Positions 24,295 through 32,184 of a stretch of DNA of 53,619 nt are shown one piece after another. Where the stretch lies: positions 1 through 53,619 of the forward strand of contig JAFIEP010000059.1 of NCBI GenBank assembly GCA_020832495.1, given 5' to 3'. The first letter of the stretch is position 1. Every line of letters begins with the position of its first letter. Made by a program: the position numbers and the translations under genes. This DNA is from Acidimicrobiia bacterium (GTDB taxonomy: Bacteria > Actinomycetota > Acidimicrobiia > Acidimicrobiales > Acidimicrobilacustridaceae). Below the pieces are notes generated by a model, which worked only from the letters and a program-made list of their open reading frames with translations, did not search any database and had not been told where the DNA came from.

Positions 24295-26355
24295 TCAGCG
24301 TCGCCCCGACGGTCGGCCCTCGATCCGAGCACCGTCGCCCTCGACGACGCCCGCCGGCACTGTGTCGGCATCGGCATCGGCATCGGCATCGGTGTCAGGG
24401 GTACCGGCGGTCGGAGCCTCGACGGTGTCGGCATCAGCCGACTCGGGGTCAGGGGCGTCCGGGTCAGGGGTGCCGGTGTCGGCGTCACGGGTCTCACTGT
24501 CAGGAGCCTCGTCGGCGTTGGCGTCGGCGCCGGTGTCATGGGCGCCGGTGGTCGGAGCCTCGACGGTGGCAGCGTCGGGTTCAGGGGTCTCGGCGACGGG
24601 GGCGTCAGCGGCTGGGGTGTCAGCCGCCGAAGTGTCGGAGGTGGAGGCTTCTGCAGCGGACGTGGGATCCGGCCCCGACGGATCCGGCTCGGCGGAGGTG
24701 TCGCTGCTGGACGGGGGCTCGCGTCGCGGAGGCCCGCTGGCATCGTCGTCGAGGTAGTAGTCGCCGTAGTAGTAGTAGCGAGCGGACGGTGCCTCGGTGG
24801 CGGCGACGAGGACCACGCCGAGGACGGAGGCGTCGCGGCGGTCGAGAGACTCCGCGCAGCGGTCGGCACTCTCACGTGTGGTCTTGCCGGCGCGGGCGAC
24901 CACCACGACGAAGTCGCAACTCGACAGGATCTCGTTGGCGTCGTTGGTGGTGAGCAGCGGAGCCGAGTCCAGGATCACCCAGTCGAAGCGGCGCCGGGCC
25001 TCGTCGATGACCTGGCGCTGCAGGTCCACGATCTCGGCCGGGTTGGCCTCAGACGCCCCCTCGCGGACCTGCGCGAGGAGGTGCACGTTGTCGTACTGGG
25101 TGTCGATCACACGCGGGGGAGCGTTCTCGACGCCCATGTACCCGCCCAGCATCGGTCGGCGGAAGTCGCAGTTGACCACGAGGATCCGCCGGCCGGTCTC
25201 ACCGAGTACCGATGCCAGGTTTGCGACGGTGGTCGTCTTTCCTTCGGCCGGGCTGGCCGACGTGATGAGTAGCACGTGACCCTGGGGCTGCGAGCCCTCG
25301 GCCGGTGCGGCCCCGACCGACGCCGAGTCGCCGTCGCCCCCCTCTTCGGACGCTCGCTGACCGGCGACGAAGAGCAGCGCGGAGCGCAGCACACGGTAGG
25401 CCTCAGCGGTGCGAGAGCGAGGCGCATCATGGGCCAGGATGACGTGTTCCTGTTGTTGGGCGCGGGTGAGCGGAGGGATCTCGGCCAGCACCGGCCACCC
25501 GAAGGTGCTCTCCACGTCGGCCTTCAGTCGGAGGCGGGGATCCAGCCGGTCGACGACCAGCGCAGCGGCCAGGCCCATGGCCAGGCCGCCCATCAGGCCG
25601 AGGACGATGCGCGGGAAGAGACCGATGGCAATCCCGGGCTCGAGCGCCGCGGCCGCCTCGTCGTCGGCGGGCGCCGGTCCGTCCTCCGAGGCGAACAGCT
25701 GCCGGAACTCCGGCCCGCTGATGGGAATGGCCTCTGCCGGATCGACCGAGACGAGCGTCGACGTGCGCTCGAGTTGGTTGACGGTCCGGTCGCGCTCGCT
25801 CTCGAGCGCAGCGAGCTGGCTGACCACTTGTTCGCGCTGTTGCACCTGCACCAGCGCGTCGAGGTCGGTGGCAGGTTCGGTGGCCACGATATTCGCCAGG
25901 ATGGCCTCGAGGTCGCTGATCTCGGCTTCGAGTCGGGTCAGCTCCGAGCGTTGCTGCTGGGAGAGGATCTCGTCCATGTAGCCGGTGAGCTCGTCGGCGA
26001 AGGTGTTGGCCAGCACCACGGTCCGTTCGGGGTCGACACCCAGGGCGGTCACCTCGAGAAAGCCCACGTCGTCGCGGACCCGCGAACGGATCTGGGCGGC
26101 CAGCTCGACCGGCTGGCCGTCGAGATTGGCCGCGACTCGTTCTGGTACCTCGGCAGTCCGCAGGAACGCTGCGGCCTGGGCAAGGTTCACCGAGCCGCCG
26201 GGTGGGACGGCGAGAGTGTGGGTGGCCTGGTAGAGGCTGGGGTCGTCGCCGCGCAGGATCCACGAGGTGAGCGCGGCGAACAGTCCGAGAAGGGTGATTG
26301 TCGCCACGATCGCCCAGCGGCGTCGGACGATGCGAAGTGTGGCGACGAAATCCAT
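24295..26355 (-). CDS. Wzz-type chain-length regulator fused to BY-kinase
   Basis: 686 residues combining polysaccharide co-polymerase and bacterial tyrosine kinase, controlling capsule/exopolysaccharide chain length and export. Two membrane helices (about 14-34 and 248-268) flank a coiled-coil-rich extracytoplasmic part (120-200). The cytoplasmic kinase has Walker A SASPAEGKTTT (366-376), A' LVVNCDFRRP (392-401) and B WVILDSAP (459-466). A tyrosine cluster RYYYYGDYY (526-534) is the likely autophosphorylation site. Then comes an unusual 150-residue acidic tail rich in Ala, Asp, Pro and Thr, ending in DADADADADAD from 6-bp repeats. First gene of a four-gene operon. Confidence 0.9.
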   Translation of the reverse strand: MDFVATLRIVRRRWAIVATITLLGLFAALTSWILRGDDPSLYQATHTLAVPPGGSVNLAQAAAFLRTAEVPERVAANLDGQPVELAAQIRSRVRDDVGFLEVTALGVDPERTVVLANTFADELTGYMDEILSQQQRSELTRLEAEISDLEAILANIVATEPATDLDALVQVQQREQVVSQLAALESERDRTVNQLERTSTLVSVDPAEAIPISGPEFRQLFASEDGPAPADDEAAAALEPGIAIGLFPRIVLGLMGGLAMGLAAALVVDRLDPRLRLKADVESTFGWPVLAEIPPLTRAQQQEHVILAHDAPRSRTAEAYRVLRSALLFVAGQRASEEGGDGDSASVGAAPAEGSQPQGHVLLITSASPAEGKTTTVANLASVLGETGRRILVVNCDFRRPMLGGYMGVENAPPRVIDTQYDNVHLLAQVREGASEANPAEIVDLQRQVIDEARRRFDWVILDSAPLLTTNDANEILSSCDFVVVVARAGKTTRESADRCAESLDRRDASVLGVVLVAATEAPSARYYYYGDYYLDDDASGPPRREPPSSSDTSAEPDPSGPDPTSAAEASTSDTSAADTPAADAPVAETPEPDAATVEAPTTGAHDTGADANADEAPDSETRDADTGTPDPDAPDPESADADTVEAPTAGTPDTDADADADADTVPAGVVEGDGARIEGRPSGRR
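24365..24388. repeat. 6-bp microsatellite in the BY-kinase tail
   Basis: Four perfect GGCATC copies on the plus strand, coding alternating Asp-Ala on the minus strand. Any change in copy number would keep the frame and change tail length. Confidence 0.8.
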
Positions 26356-26399
26356 GAAGGGGACAGCTCAGCGGCTCACGCGAGTCGAGACGAACCAAC

Positions 26400-26405
26400 A
26401 TTCTA
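26400..26405 (-). promoter_or_regulatory. Putative -10 of the Wzz/BY-kinase operon
   Basis: TAGAAT on the minus strand (GTGTG-TAGAAT-GTTGG), close to consensus, predicts a start near 26393 and a 38-nt leader before ATG 26355. No convincing -35. Confidence 0.45.
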
Positions 26406-26530
26406 CACACCGCCCCTGACGTGACCGGCATCACCGGACGGGGTCCGACGCCCCGGTGCCCGGCGGCCTAACGTGGGTAGATCACCAGACAGAACACTGC
26501 CCGGTGACGCCGAGCAAGGAGATGACTGCG

Positions 26531-27562
26531 ATGAAGGTGGCCATGCTGACCGGTGGTGGCGACTGCCCCGGCTTGAACGCCGTCATGAGGGCGGTGACCC
26601 GCAAGGCGGTTCGTCACCACGGCGACGAGGTCGTCGGCTTCCGGGATGGCTGGCGCGGTGTGCTCGAGGCCGACGTGATGGACCTGTCCGTGGACACCTT
26701 CCGGGGCACGCTTCCTCGGGGCGGCACCGTACTCGGGTCGTCGCGCACCAATCCGTTCAAGGTTGACGGCGGCGTCGAGGCGTGCAAGGAGGCGTTGGGC
26801 GACCTCGGGATCGATGCACTGGTGGCCATCGGTGGTGAGGACACCCTTGGCGTCGCCCACAAACTGGCCGAGCTCGGCGTGCGGGTCGTCGGCGTGCCCA
26901 AGACCATCGACAACGACCTGAGCGGCACCGAGCTCACCTTCGGCTTCGACACCGCAGTGTCGATCGCCACCGAGGCCATCGACCGGCTCCACACCACCGC
27001 CGAGTCGCATGACCGCGTCATGGTGGTGGAGGTCATGGGTCGCCACGCCGGCCACATCGCCGTGTGGTCGGGGATTGCCGGAGGTGCCACCTATGTGCTG
27101 ATCCCCGAGGTGCCCTTCGACATCGACGAGGTGTGCGACGCCTTGCGCCGACGCCACGCTGCGGGGCGCTACGCCTCGATCGTGGTGGTCTCCGAGGGAG
27201 CGACCCCCACCGAGGGCACGATCCAGGTGGCAGCCGACGAGGTCGACGAGTTCGGTCACGTCCGACTCGGCGGCATCGGTTCCACCGTGGCCGACGAGAT
27301 CAAGCAGCGCACGGGCTTCGACACGCGGGTCACCATCCTCGGTCACGTCCAACGCGGTGGCACCCCCACGGCCTACGACCGAGTGCTGGCCACCCGCTTC
27401 GGCGTCGCCGCCATCGAGGCCGTGCACGACGAGGCATGGGGGACGATGGTGGCGCTGCAGGGCGGTGAGATCGTCCGGGTGTCGTTGGCCGAGGCCGTGG
27501 GCACGCTCAAGCTGGTCGATCCGTCGCTGTACGAGGTGGCCCAGGTGTTCTTCGCAGGTTGA
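26531..27562 (+). CDS. pfkA: 6-phosphofructokinase, pyrophosphate-type active site
   Basis: 343 residues from ATG 26531, chosen because AAGGAG (26516-26521) lies 9 bases upstream; the in-frame ATG at 26522 touches it. Phosphorylates fructose 6-phosphate. The donor can be read from two positions: ATP enzymes carry Gly104 and Gly124 (E. coli numbering), PPi enzymes Asp104 and Lys124. Here the loop is IGGEDTLG with Asp104, and PKTIDND has Lys124, so pyrophosphate is the likely donor and the step would be reversible. Other motifs: GGGDCPGLNAV, MGRHAGHIA, LGHVQRGGTPTAYDR. Followed after 7 bp by an acyl-CoA ligase. Confidence 0.92.
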   Translation: MKVAMLTGGGDCPGLNAVMRAVTRKAVRHHGDEVVGFRDGWRGVLEADVMDLSVDTFRGTLPRGGTVLGSSRTNPFKVDGGVEACKEALGDLGIDALVAIGGEDTLGVAHKLAELGVRVVGVPKTIDNDLSGTELTFGFDTAVSIATEAIDRLHTTAESHDRVMVVEVMGRHAGHIAVWSGIAGGATYVLIPEVPFDIDEVCDALRRRHAAGRYASIVVVSEGATPTEGTIQVAADEVDEFGHVRLGGIGSTVADEIKQRTGFDTRVTILGHVQRGGTPTAYDRVLATRFGVAAIEAVHDEAWGTMVALQGGEIVRVSLAEAVGTLKLVDPSLYEVAQVFFAG

Positions 27563-27569
27563 GCCCGAC

Positions 27570-28922
27570 GTGTCGGGTCCCGTCCTGCTCGGCGCAGCGA
27601 GCGCCGAGCAACGTCAACGTCGGTTGGCCGGGGGGCTGCGCTCGATGGGCCTGCGTCCGGGCGACCGGGTGCTGGTGTCCGCGTCGCTCGACGCCGACCG
27701 TCTCCTCGTGGTGCTCGCCGCACTGCGCACCGGCATCGTGCCGCTGGTGCTGCACAGCGGACTTCTCGAGCACGAGCGTCAGCGCCTGGTGGACGATGCC
27801 GAGGTCGCCCTCGTCGTGGACGACGTCGTCGTGGCCGATCTCGACGCTGCGGCACCGACCGAGGTCGCGCCGTGGCCCCTGGCCCGCCCCATGCACTACA
27901 CGTCGGGGACGACCGGCGTCCCGAAAGGTGTGTTCAGCGGCGTCCTGAGCGAGACCGAGGCAGCCGCGCTCTTCGCAGCCGAGGCTGATCTGTGGTCCTT
28001 CGCGCCGACCGATCGACACCTCGTCTGTTCACCGTTGCACCACTCTGTGTCGATTCGCTTCGCCGGACACACGCTGTTGCGCGGTGGCGAGGTGGTGCTG
28101 CCGGGACCGTTCGACGCCCGGCGGGTCGCCGCACTGCTCGCTCGAGCGGAGGTGACCACCACCTTCATGGCCCCCGCCCACCTGCAGCGCCTGGCCGAGG
28201 TGTGGTCGGGAGGTGCTCCCGACACGCTGCGGTTGCTGGCACACGCCGGGTCTCCCTGCCCCGAGGGGCTGAAGCGATGGGCCATCGACGGGTTCGGCGC
28301 GCCCGTGGTGTGGGAGTTCTACGGGTCCACCGAGGGTCAGTTCACCGTGTGCTCGGCGCCCGAGTGGTTGGAGCGGCCCGGGACCGTCGGACGATCCCGC
28401 CCTGACCGGCGCGTGACGGTCGACGAGGAGGGCACGATCTGGTGTGACGTGCCGTCCGAGGCGCGTTTTCGCTACTGGGGTGATCCGACACGCACTGCCG
28501 AGGTGTGGCGGGCGCCGTCGGCGGAGCACCTGCCGAACGGAGCACGGGCGACAGGGGCCTTCACGGTGTCGGATCTGGGGCGGTTGGACGACGACGGCTA
28601 CCTCTGGCTCGACGGCCGGCGCAACGACCTCATCATCAGCGGCGGGGTGAACGTGTATCCCGCCGAGGTGGAACAGGCGCTGCTCGGGGTGGTCGGCGTG
28701 GTCGACGCCGCGGTGTTCCCCACCGACGACACCCGATGGGGGCAACGAGTGTGCGCTGCGGTCGTGGGCGACGTCGATGTCGAGCAGCTCCGCGTCGAGC
28801 TGCGATCGCGTCTGGCGGCGTACAAGTGTCCCAAGACGGTGCTGGTGGTCGACGAGGTGCCTCGTTCGAGCACCGGCAAGGTGCAGCGGTACCGGTTGGC
28901 CACTCAGCTCGGTCTGAGCTGA
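27570..28922 (+). CDS. AMP-forming acyl-CoA ligase
   Basis: Adenylate-forming enzyme activating an unknown carboxylic acid as its CoA thioester. 450 residues, short for the family because the N-terminal subdomain is reduced. Seen: P-loop YTSGTTGVPKGV, CSPLHHSVSIRFAG, EFYGSTEGQFTV, the hinge LDGRRNDLIISGGVNVYPAEVE, and the catalytic lysine in PRSSTGKVQRYRL. The GTG at 27570 lies 7 bp after pfkA, suggesting co-transcription. The longer open frame begins inside pfkA and is not real. A MenE-like role is possible but not indicated by neighbours. Confidence 0.85.
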   Translation: MSGPVLLGAASAEQRQRRLAGGLRSMGLRPGDRVLVSASLDADRLLVVLAALRTGIVPLVLHSGLLEHERQRLVDDAEVALVVDDVVVADLDAAAPTEVAPWPLARPMHYTSGTTGVPKGVFSGVLSETEAAALFAAEADLWSFAPTDRHLVCSPLHHSVSIRFAGHTLLRGGEVVLPGPFDARRVAALLARAEVTTTFMAPAHLQRLAEVWSGGAPDTLRLLAHAGSPCPEGLKRWAIDGFGAPVVWEFYGSTEGQFTVCSAPEWLERPGTVGRSRPDRRVTVDEEGTIWCDVPSEARFRYWGDPTRTAEVWRAPSAEHLPNGARATGAFTVSDLGRLDDDGYLWLDGRRNDLIISGGVNVYPAEVEQALLGVVGVVDAAVFPTDDTRWGQRVCAAVVGDVDVEQLRVELRSRLAAYKCPKTVLVVDEVPRSSTGKVQRYRLATQLGLS

Positions 28923-28958
28923 GGTGCTGCCGTCGATGTGGGCATCGGCGGTGCTGCT

Positions 28959-28973
28959 CGGCCCGTCGGGCCG
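28959..28973. terminator. Hairpin between convergent genes
   Basis: CGGCCC-GTC-GGGCCG, a perfect 6-bp stem with a 3-base loop, lies in the 65-bp gap between the convergent ligase and GerMN lipoprotein genes. It could end transcription from both sides. No T run. Confidence 0.4.
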
Positions 28974-28987
28974 GGTGTCCCCAGGGC

Positions 28988-29824
28988 CTAGTTGGCGCCA
29001 CCTGGTCCACCAGAGGACTCCGGTTCGTCGGCGCGGTCGCGCTCTGCGGTCTCGGCTGCTTCCACGGCGGCGAGGTACCGGAGCAGGTTGTCGACCTCCT
29101 CGGCGGTGAGTTCGCTCTGCGCAGCCGCCGAGCGGTTGAAGCGGGGGAAGTCGGACCGGGTGACCGCCGCGCCTGGTTCCGCCGTGGCGTCCTCGAGGGG
29201 CACGGCTCGTCGTTCGCCGTCGATCGAGAACCGCACGGCGCTCACCTCTGGGTGTTCGGTGGCGGTGAACACGATCTGGGCGACGGCCAACCGTTGGGCG
29301 GTGGCGCTCACCGTACCGAGCGCCGACAGGTCGAGGTCCAAGATGTTGCCGCTCAGCGAGGAGGCCACGATGGTGAGATCCGGGGGCAGGCTGTTGGTCA
29401 GCGAGGTGGCGCAGTTCTCGTCCTCGGCCGGGTTCAACTGGACGAGCTCGCGGAGCATGTTGAGCACCCGGTCGGCTGTCTCGGCGGCCTCCGGTACGGG
29501 CACCTCACAGGCCACGAGTTGTTCCTCACCGCCGTCGGGCCCGACGAACCACAGGGCAGCACCGGTGGTTGGCACGTCGGTCGGCAGCGTCGTCGGAGGT
29601 GACGTCTGCTCGGTCAGCTCTGCCGGGATGAGTTCGGACGGGAGCGCCACTGGTTCACTGTCGTCGTTGATCGCAGTGCAGCCTCCGGCCACGAGAGCGA
29701 CCAGGACGGCGAGGCTGGCCGTCAGCCGTCGGTGGCCCGCCGCCGAGGTGCTCGATCTACTCGATCTGCGCGATCTGCGCGATCTGCGCGATCCGTGCGA
29801 CGTGTGCGATCTGCTCGACGTCAT
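28988..29824 (-). CDS. GerMN-domain lipoprotein (short LpqB-like)
   Basis: 278 residues. In actinobacteria the mtrA-mtrB operon ends with lpqB, whose lipoprotein product modulates the sensor. This gene has that position and the GerMN core (LNMLRELVQLNPAE..., LDLDLSALGTVSATAQRLAVAQIVFT, VRFSIDG), but lacks the C-terminal beta-propeller-like half of LpqB. Lipobox VAGGC (Cys49). The 33 residues before the hydrophobic core are Ser/Arg-rich (RRSRRSRRSSRSS), encoded by a 9-bp tandem repeat, an unusual lead for a signal peptide. The ATG overlaps the kinase stop (ATGA). Confidence 0.75.
   Translation of the reverse strand: MTSSRSHTSHGSRRSRRSRRSSRSSTSAAGHRRLTASLAVLVALVAGGCTAINDDSEPVALPSELIPAELTEQTSPPTTLPTDVPTTGAALWFVGPDGGEEQLVACEVPVPEAAETADRVLNMLRELVQLNPAEDENCATSLTNSLPPDLTIVASSLSGNILDLDLSALGTVSATAQRLAVAQIVFTATEHPEVSAVRFSIDGERRAVPLEDATAEPGAAVTRSDFPRFNRSAAAQSELTAEEVDNLLRYLAAVEAAETAERDRADEPESSGGPGGAN
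29762..29788. repeat. 9-bp tandem repeat in lipoprotein N-terminus
   Basis: Three perfect copies of CGATCTGCG with degenerate flanking copies. It encodes the Arg/Ser repeat at the start of the GerMN lipoprotein. Confidence 0.85.
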
Positions 29825-31347
29825 GGTCCGCTCCCGTCGGCAGCAGCGAGCGCCCCGGATTCGGTGGGTCGTGCAGCGGACGAGGCACTGTCGGCGTCGA
29901 CGCTGTCGAGGGTGTCTCCCTCGTCAGGGTCGTCCGTCTCGGGGAGCACGGGCAGTTCGACGACGAAGCGGGCACCGGCCTTCCCGTCGAGGCGATCCTC
30001 CACCCATACCCGACCACCGTGGAGTCGGACGTGCTCGTCGACGAGCGCCAGCCCCAGACCCGTGCCGCTGTCGGCGCCGCGGTTGCCCCCTTCACGTCCG
30101 CGTGAGAACCGGTCGAAGATGGGGACGCGCTCCTCCTCGGGTACGCCGTGGCCGGCGTCCTCCACGGCGAGGCGGACCGTCGGAGGTCCGCCGGTCCCGG
30201 GTCCGTGCAGTTCGATGGTGATCGAGGTGGCGCCTCCGGCGTACCGATCGGCGTTCTCGAGCAGGTTGTCGATGACCCGCGAGAACCGTGTCCGGTCCAC
30301 GTTGACGACGACTTCCGCGGCATCCTCCTCGTAGTGGACCGGCACCCGCGGGTGACCCGACGCCGCTGCCGAATGGATGACCAGTTCGGTCAGGAGCGTG
30401 GGGGCGGCGTGCAGCCGGACCGCGCCGACGTCGAAGCGACTGATCTCGAGGAGATCCTCGACCAGCTGGTGGAATCGCCGCATGTCTGCGCTGAGGAGGT
30501 CCAAGGCGGTCTGGGCCCGGGGGGAGAGGTCGCTGCGGGCGTTCTCGAGGACCTCGATGGACGCGGCCACCGTCATCAGCGGCGAACGGAGCTCGTGGCT
30601 GACCTCCGAGGCGAAGCGGGCATCGCGCTCGATGCGGTCCTCGAGGGCCTCCACCATGCGGTTGAAGGAGTCGATGAGACGGTCGAGGTCGGGATCATCG
30701 CCGGTGGAGAGGCGCGTGTCGAGTTCACCGGCAGCGATGGCCTCGGCGGCCCGACCGATGCCGCTGAGCGGGACGAGCACCCGCCGACTGGCCCAGAACC
30801 CCATCAGTCCCCCGGCCAGGGTGGTGACCACCGAGGCCCCGAGGAGCGAGATCGACAGGCTCTGCAGCGTGCCCTGGACCTGGGCCAAGGGAATGCCCTC
30901 GTAGTACTGGCTGCCGGTGGCGGCGATCGGGACGCCGACGACCAGGTACGGCTCGTTGTTCACCGTGACCCGCATCCGAGCCGCCTCCCCGTCGTTCACC
31001 AGTTGCTGCAGTTCGACGGGCAGGTCGTTCTGGCTGAACTCGACGGGGCTGAGCGAACGCCACGAGCCGTCGTGGAAGACCATGGGGAGCCCACCCTCGG
31101 GGGTGGGGAGGGTACCGAGCAGTGTCTCGATGTCGGCCGAGGGTCCGGCCAGGCTGCGCCGCAGGGCCATGGCGTTCGAGAACACTCGGGTGGCGCCGCT
31201 CTCGTCGCGTTGGCGGAGCAGGTTCTCGCGGGTGAGGCTCCAGGTGATCACCGAGAGCACGATCGAGATGAGCGCCGCCCCGAGCGCGAAACTGACGACG
31301 AGACGTGCCCTCAAGCCCATCTTGGGAAACTGCGAGAACAGGCTCAT
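29821..31347 (-). CDS. mtrB: Sensor histidine kinase, MtrB-like
   Basis: 508 residues from ATG 31347. Membrane helix at 15-36, an extracytoplasmic sensor of about 125 residues, second helix at about 163-186, HAMP linker, HisKA domain with phospho-acceptor His251 in SEVSHELRSPL, and an HATPase domain with NLLENADRY, DAGHGVPEEE and GTGLGLALV. The last 50 residues are an acidic disordered tail. Order with the response regulator upstream and the GerMN lipoprotein downstream equals actinobacterial mtrA-mtrB-lpqB, which tunes cell-wall metabolism and division; the assignment rests on synteny plus sequence and could be another OmpR-type pair. Confidence 0.85.
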   Translation of the reverse strand: MSLFSQFPKMGLRARLVVSFALGAALISIVLSVITWSLTRENLLRQRDESGATRVFSNAMALRRSLAGPSADIETLLGTLPTPEGGLPMVFHDGSWRSLSPVEFSQNDLPVELQQLVNDGEAARMRVTVNNEPYLVVGVPIAATGSQYYEGIPLAQVQGTLQSLSISLLGASVVTTLAGGLMGFWASRRVLVPLSGIGRAAEAIAAGELDTRLSTGDDPDLDRLIDSFNRMVEALEDRIERDARFASEVSHELRSPLMTVAASIEVLENARSDLSPRAQTALDLLSADMRRFHQLVEDLLEISRFDVGAVRLHAAPTLLTELVIHSAAASGHPRVPVHYEEDAAEVVVNVDRTRFSRVIDNLLENADRYAGGATSITIELHGPGTGGPPTVRLAVEDAGHGVPEEERVPIFDRFSRGREGGNRGADSGTGLGLALVDEHVRLHGGRVWVEDRLDGKAGARFVVELPVLPETDDPDEGDTLDSVDADSASSAARPTESGALAAADGSGP

Positions 31348-31400
31348 CGGTTCGCGCCACCTCGAGCGCAGGGGCGACCCGTGGTCCGGTGTCGCAACCC

Positions 31401-32090
31401 TCAGGTCTGCAACTTGTAGCCGAGGCCCCGCACCGTCACGACGTGACGGGGGTTGGCGGGGTCGGACTCGATCTTGGTGCGGAGACGCCGGATGTGGACG
31501 TCGACCAGCCGACCGTCCCCGAAGTAACCGTACCCCCACACACGCTCCAAGAGCACCTCGCGCGAGAACACGCGGCCCGGCGACGAGGCGAGTTCGACGA
31601 GCAGGCGGAACTCGGTCTTGGTGAGGTGGAGTTCCTCCCCGTTGCGCAGCACCATCCCTTGTTCGGGCAGGATCTCGAGGTCACCGAACGTGAGGTGCGT
31701 GATGGCGGGGTCGTGGGTCCGTGCGCGGCGGAGCAGGGCACGGATGCGAGCGGAGAGTTCCTTGGGGGCGAACGGCTTGGTGAGGTAGTCGTCGGCGCCG
31801 GCCTCGAGGCCCGCCACGACGTCATGGGTGTCCGCTCGGGCCGTGACCATGACGATCGGAACGTCGCTGGCCCGACGAATGGACCGGCAGACCTCGAACC
31901 CGTCGATCCCGGGCAGCATGATGTCGATCAGGACCACGTCGGTGGGATGGCGGTTGAAGATCTCGAGCGCGGCCTCGCCGTTGTCGGCTTCCTCGACGGC
32001 CCAGCCCTCGTCCTCGAGGGCCATCTTGACCGCGGTGCGGATGCGTTCGTCGTCCTCGACGGTAAGGATGCGCGTGCCCACGGCCATCAT
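31401..32090 (-). CDS. mtrA: OmpR-family response regulator, MtrA-like
   Basis: 229 residues, the same length as mycobacterial MtrA. The receiver domain has acidic residues in LTVEDDE, phospho-acceptor Asp56 in VVLIDIMLPGIDG, and Lys in DDYLTKPFAPKEL. The winged-helix DNA-binding domain has VFSREVLLERVWGYGYFGDGRLVDVHIRRLR and ends VTVRGLGYKL. ATG 32090 (or the adjacent ATG 32087) is chosen; the open frame upstream is non-conserved. The gap to the kinase is 53 bp. It probably controls envelope genes and its own operon. Confidence 0.88.
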   Translation of the reverse strand: MMAVGTRILTVEDDERIRTAVKMALEDEGWAVEEADNGEAALEIFNRHPTDVVLIDIMLPGIDGFEVCRSIRRASDVPIVMVTARADTHDVVAGLEAGADDYLTKPFAPKELSARIRALLRRARTHDPAITHLTFGDLEILPEQGMVLRNGEELHLTKTEFRLLVELASSPGRVFSREVLLERVWGYGYFGDGRLVDVHIRRLRTKIESDPANPRHVVTVRGLGYKLQT

Positions 32091-32184
32091 CGTGCCGCAT
32101 CCGCACCACGATGTGGCAGATACCCCCGAAAAACCTGCCAGTTCGCCTGTTGCAGCTCGCTCGTCACGGCCGGAACACCGTTGC

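Noticed and set aside
24015-24875. 286-residue version of the PqqD-like protein
   Set aside because: The upstream part overlaps the kinase tail in another frame and is Pro/Thr low-complexity; conservation starts at ATG 24290.
27357-27569. Upstream extension of the acyl-CoA ligase into pfkA
   Set aside because: It lies inside pfkA in another frame and shows no ligase features; GTG 27570 is the natural start.
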